Shown here one piece after another: positions 59,754 to 64,000 of a stretch of DNA of 64,000 nucleotides (its first letter is position 1; every line of letters starts with the position of its first letter). The stretch comes from Gnetum montanum (taxonomy: Eukaryota; Streptophyta; Gnetopsida; Gnetales; Gnetaceae): the NCBI GenBank assembly GCA_015680685.1, contig MNCI01011152.1, positions 55,073 to 119,072 on the forward strand. Direction: 5' to 3'. The position numbers were made by a program, and so were the translations under genes. A model generated the notes under the pieces. That model saw only the letters and a program-made list of their open reading frames with translations. It did no database searches and had not been told where the DNA came from.

Positions 59754-59985
59754 TTTTGAAGATCCTATAACAATAATTTTTTTTCATGTGTCTAGATAAT
59801 TTTTATTATTTTTTGTAATTTACTTGAATAAAAATGCAATTCAGCACTCTAGTTGAGTTAGTCACTTATTTTTAAAATTATTTTTTAGTTGCTTAAATAT
59901 TAATCATTTATATTGCATGAAAAATTTGTAACATTATCCGAATTTTATAAACTTGAGGATGAATTTTTAATCAGTTATGGAGGTA
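59754..59985 (+). other. Element E 3' tail and polypurine tract, resumed after A
   Basis: Aligns with B 55,095-55,279: aattttttttcatg, then gagttagtcactta, then gaggatgaatttttaatcag and the PPT tatggaggta at 59,976-59,985. It continues the element broken at 39,488. Confidence 0.65.
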
Positions 59986-60290
59986 CGATTAATACTTTAT
60001 AAGTCAAGTATGATATTGTATGTCTATCTATGATGTTGTTACTACAATGTCTATTAGCCTGGTCATGCCTATAAATTCTAGCTACTTGTTATACCCAAAG
60101 AACCTTTTGGTCCACATAGTAATTAGACTCTTATAGTTTTAATCCATGAATTTAGTGTTAATCTGTGAGCACCCATAGTGTATTCTAAAGTAATTTTACA
60201 ATGTATTTATTCAAGTATGATGTACCTAGATATATTTCATTACTAAAAATAAAGATCAAGATCATTTCTAATCATTACATTATCACTTAA
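59986..60290 (+). repeat. Partial 3' LTR of element E
   Basis: Starts CGATTAAT (B: TGATGAAG). It keeps the TATA region (cctataaattctagctac, B: cttataaatacatgctta) and the segment tttattcaagtatgatgtac (B: tttatttgagcattgatgta) followed by aataaag. Similarity fades after about 60,290, so U5 is missing or too decayed. Confidence 0.6.
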
Positions 60291-61771
60291 AATAGGTGCT
60301 TCAACCTATTATTTCTTTATTGGCATGGGCTTAGTCATGTCTTCATATGATGCATTTTGAGCTCTTCTATTAATATCATTAATATATTCTATAATTTTAG
60401 CTTGTATTCATAATTTTCTAATCATGTAGAGAAATGGTAGCATTAATGTGCTTTACTATTTTTCTTTAAATCTACACTCCATCTCAAAAAAATAAGATGT
60501 GTCAAATTGGTAGGATATTATCCATTGAGGATTGCACTTCCTCTAGTAACTTATGTGGAAACCTTAACTAAGCATATTTTAGGATACAAGTGATAGGTTT
60601 CTATATTAAAAAAAACTTTCCTTGCTATAAATAGTGAATCATATTTTTTTCTATCATTACAATATGCTTGTTCTAATCATAACTTATTGATTACAAGATT
60701 TAAGTGAATAGAGATTAGAGTTGTTGCTATACTAATATTATATAATTCTAATGCCTTGGCAATTACACCAATCTTATACAAGACTATAAGATATTCTATT
60801 TTTATAGTGGCATCCTCCTATCTATTATGCTAGAATTAGAATGTTTCTTCCTAGTCATTCATTATTAGTGAAAATTATGGTGTAGAATGGTAAAGCTTAG
60901 AGTTGATCTCAAACTTCCTATAGTGTAAATTCTAGGAATGGAGTAAAATTCAATTGCACAATGTCTTCTGACATAATGGATTTTTCACCTATCCCATTCC
61001 TGGAGTTCTCTAAAAGTGTTAATTATCTTTCTATTTCAATAGCTAGTGGCACAAATGCTTCAACCTTCACTAACGGCTATGTCTACAATGTTGGCTAATG
61101 AATGGAATGTAATTGTGCCTCTTCTATTTTAATTATAGCTCTCATGACTGATTTCTTCCTTATCCTCTATCATGTTCTTGCCTTGGTCTTTTCTCGCATG
61201 GATGTGATGACCCTTTAGCTACATGGTTTTTCTTTAGAGCCATCTATAATCACTCAGGATTGTTTAATTTTTTCTAAAATCCATAGAAAATTCAATTTTT
61301 TTTAACCATTCTACAATCTTTTGAGTTATATCAAATATTACAAGAAAAATTATCATTATGCTCAAAAGTGATTGTGTAATCAAAAGTTTCATTATTTTTA
61401 TAACACATGCTAGATTTTACTTAATCAAAAATTCCTTGCAAAGTTTCCAAAACTACACAACATGATAATGAAATTAGAGGAAGAGTTTCTTAAATTGTTA
61501 GTTTGATTGTAGGCATAGTAACTTTGCATCATACTTTTGCAATTTTGTCCATATACTTAAGGTGCTCAAATTAGTACAAATTAGTCCTTAATAAATGGAA
61601 AAAAATTCCAAAATTATATAATCAAAATATTCTTGGCTCATGCATACTTAAAACAAATTCCTAAAATTTTTAAAAATTTCTTAAAATCATTGAAATTATT
61701 ACTTTAGAAATTAATATTGCATTATTCACAAATTTTGAATAGCACATAACATTTTTCCCATGACTAATAGC
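60291..61771. other. Interval without a recognised gene
   Basis: AT-rich sequence between the E LTR and the F LTR. No domain, repeat or RNA gene was recognised on either strand. Confidence 0.5.
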
Positions 61772-61964
61772 TGATGTGGACATCAAACAAGGCAATGCAA
61801 TATCTCTCCAATAATGGGATCTTTCCCTAGAGTTTTGGCATGTTTGGAAAAGATTTGGAACTATTTTCATGAGTTGAGGAGGTTTCAAAGGCTATGGGAC
61901 CTTTTGGGGGTGTCCAAAGGCTTCAAATCTCAAAATGAGCATTTTGACCTTGGTAGGATACACA

Positions 61965-62050
61965 TCTATCCTAACAATTGGATGTCCAAGCTACATCATA
62001 GACATCAACCCTAATAGTTGGATGTCCAAGCTACATGATACACATATAAC
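61965..62050 (+). repeat. 38-bp tandem repeat in F right U3
   Basis: Two units sharing ttggatgtccaagctacat at 61,978 and 62,017, each followed by a gacatc/cacat motif. Confidence 0.7.
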
Positions 62051-62191
62051 TTGATTTATGGACATCTACTCTAATATCTTTGAACCTCAAGAAAGATGTC
62101 TACTATTTCTTTTGGACATCTAATGGAAATTTTAATAGACATTAAATTGAATGGAAAATTGGAGGGAAGATGAAAGGTCACACCAAGAAAC

Positions 62192-62200
62192 TATAAATAA
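62192..62200 (+). promoter_or_regulatory. TATA box in F right LTR
   Basis: TATAAATAA, same context as in the left F LTR. Confidence 0.65.
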
Positions 62201-62508
62201 GAGTATAAGGCCAAAGTTTTGGTAAGAGAAAAAAGAGTCTAAGGATTTGAGAGAAGATAGTGGAGAGAGATAAAGTCTTGGCAAGGTGCCTTGATCATCA
62301 TTCATATGAGAGTGTATTTTCTTTGATTGAGTATATGTGTGAGACTTTAATTAAATCTATTATATGTTTTTGGGAATTTGTGCTTTCTATTAGATTGTAA
62401 ATTCTTCATTTGATTATGAAAAAAGATTTCATTTTCTTTTCTTATTTAAATTTGTTGTTTTTGTAACATTGAGAGAGCTTGGATTGTGGAATCCATGCAA
62501 GCTTATCA

Positions 62509-62872
62509 TAATATTGGTATCAAAGAAAATTTTAATTGAAGATAATTGCATTCAAGTGGATAATTCTCATTTCAATTGCAAAGAATCATTCCAAATTCTT
62601 AAGCTTGGGTGAATTCTCTCTTACTACTTGTTCTACTCATCCTTGGGTTTGAAAATTTTCCCTTTTATTCCTAAGTTTGTCATACCTTTCATGAATTGGA
62701 AGATAACTATGGAATTGGACATCCATTGGCTTGTAATAGCTAGGATTTGAAGATCTTATGCTCATTTCTATTAGGATCTAAGAAATTATTATTTCATTCC
62801 TTGAGAAATCCTAAAAATTTCACCTTTCCTTATAAAATTTTATGTAAATTACCTTTTAGATAAATTTCCATC
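62509..62872 (+). other. Leader of element F (right)
   Basis: Untranslated leader between primer site and gag. It aligns with 1148-1490 inverted (caagtggataattctcat, aaacccta/tgggtttg blocks) and has no ORF. Confidence 0.7.
62514..62525 (+). other. Primer binding site of element F (right)
   Basis: TTGGTATCAAAG, one change from the tRNA-iMet primer site TTGGTATCAGAG, five bases after the LTR end. Confidence 0.8.
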
Positions 62873-64000
62873 ATGACTTCAAAGAATAAGATAGTTCAGG
62901 CTTTGTCAAGATATATGAATGATATGAAAAGTGTTGTCAAAGCTCATTGTTGAGAAAATTGAAAAGCTTGGAGAGAAAAAAGGACATGCTACTTCATTAA
63001 AAGCATCCAAGCAAGGGTACAAGTCATGCAATTCTTCACCAAGACCTTCAAGATATTCCTCAATGCCATTCCTTGAAGATGATATTCCTTTTAAAGATGA
63101 CTACTTTCGAGGAGGAGAAGCTCTAGATGATGTTTTTCTTCATGCTCCTAGTGTTGAAAACAAGTCTCAATGTTTCACTTTTCCAAAGAAAGGAAAGAAG
63201 AAACTTCCTTCTAAGCCTTAAAGGAAGCAACATGAAGGAATTAAAGTCACTCTTGAAAAAGCTTTCATACATGCTTCAAGGATACCTCATGTTCAAGTCA
63301 AATCCTTCAATGACATGTAAGGAACTAAATCTTTCCTCTCTTATTTGAGAATGATTAACAAGTAAATGAAACTTGAAGATGTGCAAAATCATCAAAAGGT
63401 ATCTTTTGATAAAACCATATTGGAGGGCATAACACTTGTATTGTGGAAGAAGGAAAGTCATTCTTACAAGATGCACAATGGTACTTCTATCAAGGATTGG
63501 TCTTTAATGCAATTCATGCTCAAGTAAAAATTTGAGAAGACTCATCATAGACAAGAGGCCATTCAAAAATTGAAGTACCTACGACAAGGTGATAAGAGTA
63601 TAAAGGACTAGTACATGAGTTTTTGTAAGGCTTTCCAGCTTGGAAAAGTTCATTGGGATAATTATTAACAAGCATCTAACTTTCAAGAAGGACTTAAAAG
63701 CGAGTATCAACAAGAGCTAATATTCTATGAGCACCAAACATTGGATGAGGCTTTTGAATTGGCTCTTAAGACTCAAAAGAAACTTCAAGGCTACATCAAA
63801 GGTTCTAAATCTTCTAAGGGAAACAAATCCAAAGCTTTCAAAAGTGAAAATGGAGCCAAGGATAATGGAAATGCCAAAGAAGATACAAAGGAGAAGCAAG
63901 AGAAGTTCAATAATGGCCAAGATTCTAAGAAAGAATACTCCAAGAATGGAAAGTGTCAAGGGAATGGCTATGGCTCCAACCTTCAACACTTCAATTGTGG
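62873..64000 (+). pseudogene. Ty3/gypsy gag, element F (right copy), partial
   Basis: Starts at the Met at 62,873 (MTSKNKIVQALSRYMNDMKS). A frameshift near 62,930 leads to the ORF 62,931-63,221 with LIVEKIEKLGEKKG, SLKASKQGYKSCNSSPRP and PFLEDDIPFKDDYF. After a stop come VTLEKAFIHASRIPHVQVKS, MKLEDVQNHQKVSFDKT and ITLVLWKKESHSYKM. The capsid segment KLKYLRQGDKSIKD*YMSF then KAFQLGKVHWDNY is typical of retrotransposon gag. A Lys/Ser/Asn/Gly-rich arm follows, and GKCQGNGYGSNLQHFNC, a damaged zinc knuckle, ends at the window edge. Same gene as 1-1147. The protease and pol should lie beyond 64,000. Confidence 0.85.

Larger units (their letters stand above)
61772..62508 (+). repeat. 5' LTR of element F (right copy)
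   Basis: Starts TGATGTGGACATCAAA and ends AGCTTATCA. Inverted match of 1508-2286. Two diverged ~38-bp units (ttggatgtccaagctacat) at 61,978-62,050 occupy the place of the 54-bp repeat of the left copy. TATAAATAA at 62,192. Confidence 0.85.

Overview
This is a eukaryotic, plant nuclear window: AT-rich, with no host gene I can support and filled with old, mutually nested LTR retrotransposons. A large, repeat-rich seed-plant genome fits best. A gymnosperm is possible, but that is inference from the age and density of the elements; nothing here is diagnostic of a species. Every coding region seen is a retroelement pseudogene with many stops and frameshifts, so ORF lengths badly understate the genes.

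Layout. 1-2286: 5' end (gag, PBS, LTR) of a Ty3/gypsy element 'F' on the minus strand, inserted into a Ty1/copia gag (2292-3130). 3.2-11.7 kb: AT-rich sequence with weak copia traces and one tRNA-derived SINE-like stretch. 11.76-12.27 kb: copia RNase H, minus strand. 12,704-22,759: element 'C', plus strand, complete, bounded by a perfect TAGAC target duplication, coding only for gag and protease. 22.95-33.27 kb: 'D', minus strand, an Athila/Tat-like chimera with a 3' LTR on the left, two gag regions head to tail, one protease, and a 5' LTR with an intact primer site on the right. The D gag holds the assembly gap at 31,293-31,420. 33.4-33.7 kb: copia remnant. 37-38 kb: Athila-like protease remnant.

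38.1-60.3 kb is a triple nest. Element 'E' (plus; coiled-coil accessory ORF, PPT, 3' LTR) is split by 'A' (minus, 39,489-59,753; a Ty3/gypsy chromovirus with gag, protease, RT, RNase H, integrase and chromodomain). The A reverse transcriptase is in turn split by 'B' (plus, 43,672-56,127; Athila/Tat-like gag-protease plus the same accessory ORF as E). An LTR-like insert also interrupts the A integrase. 61.8-64.0 kb: 5' end of a second F element, plus strand, so the window starts and ends with divergent F copies.

The most interesting content is the accessory protein in B and E, about 900 codons in B. It is conserved between two diverged copies, ends in a coiled coil, and sits next to the 3' LTR of Athila/Tat-like elements whose RT and integrase are missing here. 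Also notable are the chimeric D element, the duplicated LTR/primer-site junction and PPT hairpin of C, and the strong excess of TAG among disabling stops, which suggests decay at methylated CAG sites.
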